5,838 nt of DNA from Hyphomicrobiaceae bacterium (lineage in GTDB: Bacteria > Pseudomonadota > Alphaproteobacteria > Rhizobiales > Hyphomicrobiaceae): the NCBI GenBank assembly GCA_017353825.1, contig JAFMSC010000289.1, positions 1 to 5,838 of the forward strand. Direction: 5' to 3'. The notes beneath the pieces are model-generated. The model searched no databases. It had not been told where the DNA came from and saw only the letters and a program-made list of their open reading frames with translations. A program made the position numbers and the translations under genes. Numbering within the stretch: the stretch's first letter is position 1; every line of letters starts with the position of its first letter. Shown here in pieces: positions 5,377 through 5,838 of this stretch.

Positions 5377-5838
5377 ATGGGCGCCGAAGCCAGGCTCGAT
5401 GCCGCGCGCGAGGTGTTGCGTCGCGTCTTCGGGCACGCCGACTTCCGCGGTCTGCAGGCGGAGGTGATCGGCGAGGTGCTGGCCGGGCGCAGCGCGGTGG
5501 CAGTGCTGCCGACCGGGGGCGGCAAGAGCGTATGCTACCAGATCCCGGCCATGCTGCGACCGGGCCTGGGCCTCGTGGTCTCGCCGCTCATCGCCTTGAT
5601 GTCGGATCAAGTAGCCGCGCTGCGCCAGTCGGGCGTGGCAGCGGCTCGGCTCGACTCCGAAGTGCACCCTCACGAGCGTAGCGAGATCTGGCGCTGGATC
5701 GAGGCCGGCACGCTGGATCTGCTCTACCTCTCGCCTGAAGGCCTCATGCGGCCTTGGATGCTGGAGCAGCTCTCCCGCCTCAAGCTGGCCGTGGTGGCTA
5801 TCGACGAGGCGCACTGTGTGAGCCAGTGGGGCCATGAC
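5377..5838 (+). CDS. recQ: RecQ-family ATP-dependent DNA helicase (partial, N-terminal part)
   Basis: The 154 visible residues are the first half of the superfamily 2 helicase core. They include the RecQ-type N-terminus with the Q-motif segment FGHADFRGLQ (18-27), motif I/Walker A LPTGGGKSVCYQIPA (44-58) with ATP-binding Lys50, motif Ia VVSPLIALMSDQV (67-79), a Leu-Tyr-Leu-Ser-Pro-Glu motif Ib region (116-121), and motif II IDEAHCVSQWGHD (142-154), the DEAH box plus the aromatic-rich loop characteristic of RecQ. RecQ unwinds DNA 3' to 5' in recombination and fork repair. The window ends inside motif II, so the second RecA-like lobe, zinc-binding, winged-helix and HRDC regions cannot be assessed; a shorter RecQ-like paralogue is possible. 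Start: ATG 5377 is used. In-frame GTG at 5350 or 5344 would add 9-11 residues and is also possible, because none has a good ribosome-binding site. The gene is divergent from the oxidase/threonine operon. Confidence 0.93.
   Translation, partial: MGAEARLDAAREVLRRVFGHADFRGLQAEVIGEVLAGRSAVAVLPTGGGKSVCYQIPAMLRPGLGLVVSPLIALMSDQVAALRQSGVAAARLDSEVHPHERSEIWRWIEAGTLDLLYLSPEGLMRPWMLEQLSRLKLAVVAIDEAHCVSQWGHD

Overview
The window is high-GC, gene-dense DNA that reads as an alphaproteobacterial chromosome, most likely Hyphomicrobiales or a close relative. This rests on protein-level resemblance and on the gene order DUF983 - SURF1 - threonine synthase - M16 processing-type peptidase - RimJ-type acetyltransferase, which I recognise from that class. 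No database search was possible. I see no mobile element, CRISPR array, tRNA or rRNA.

Layout: almost everything lies on the minus strand and is transcribed from right to left. In transcription order these are a DUF983 membrane protein (5088-4723), the cytochrome oxidase assembly factor SURF1 (4607-3867), threonine synthase thrC (3755-2343, GTG start), an M16 zinc peptidase (2346-1060), a GNAT acetyltransferase (1055-453), and the exported N-terminus of a protein that runs off the left edge (453-1). The last four genes are very tightly packed: an ATGA overlap, a 4-base gap and a one-base TGATG overlap. They therefore look like one translationally coupled unit. Gaps of 115 and 111 bases flank SURF1. 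On the plus strand, a RecQ-family helicase begins near 5377 and runs off the right edge, divergent from the minus-strand genes.

How the genes fit together: DUF983 and SURF1 belong to the neighbourhood of aa3-type cytochrome c oxidase assembly. ThrC makes threonine. The M16 enzyme is the bacterial relative of the mitochondrial processing peptidase. The GNAT enzyme probably acetylates a protein or small substrate. The leftmost protein looks like the periplasmic sensor end of a larger signalling protein, tentatively a cyclic-di-GMP (EAL) protein. The genes share transcription more obviously than they share a pathway.

The least explained part is the 288-base divergent region 5089-5376. It holds a possible 87-codon minus-strand frame whose stop codon is fused to the excellent DUF983 ribosome-binding site, a nested inverted repeat at 5246-5298, and a weak candidate recQ promoter. 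I found no convincing new biological system. The core genes are ordinary, and the second-look items are in the non-coding gaps and the truncated leftmost gene.
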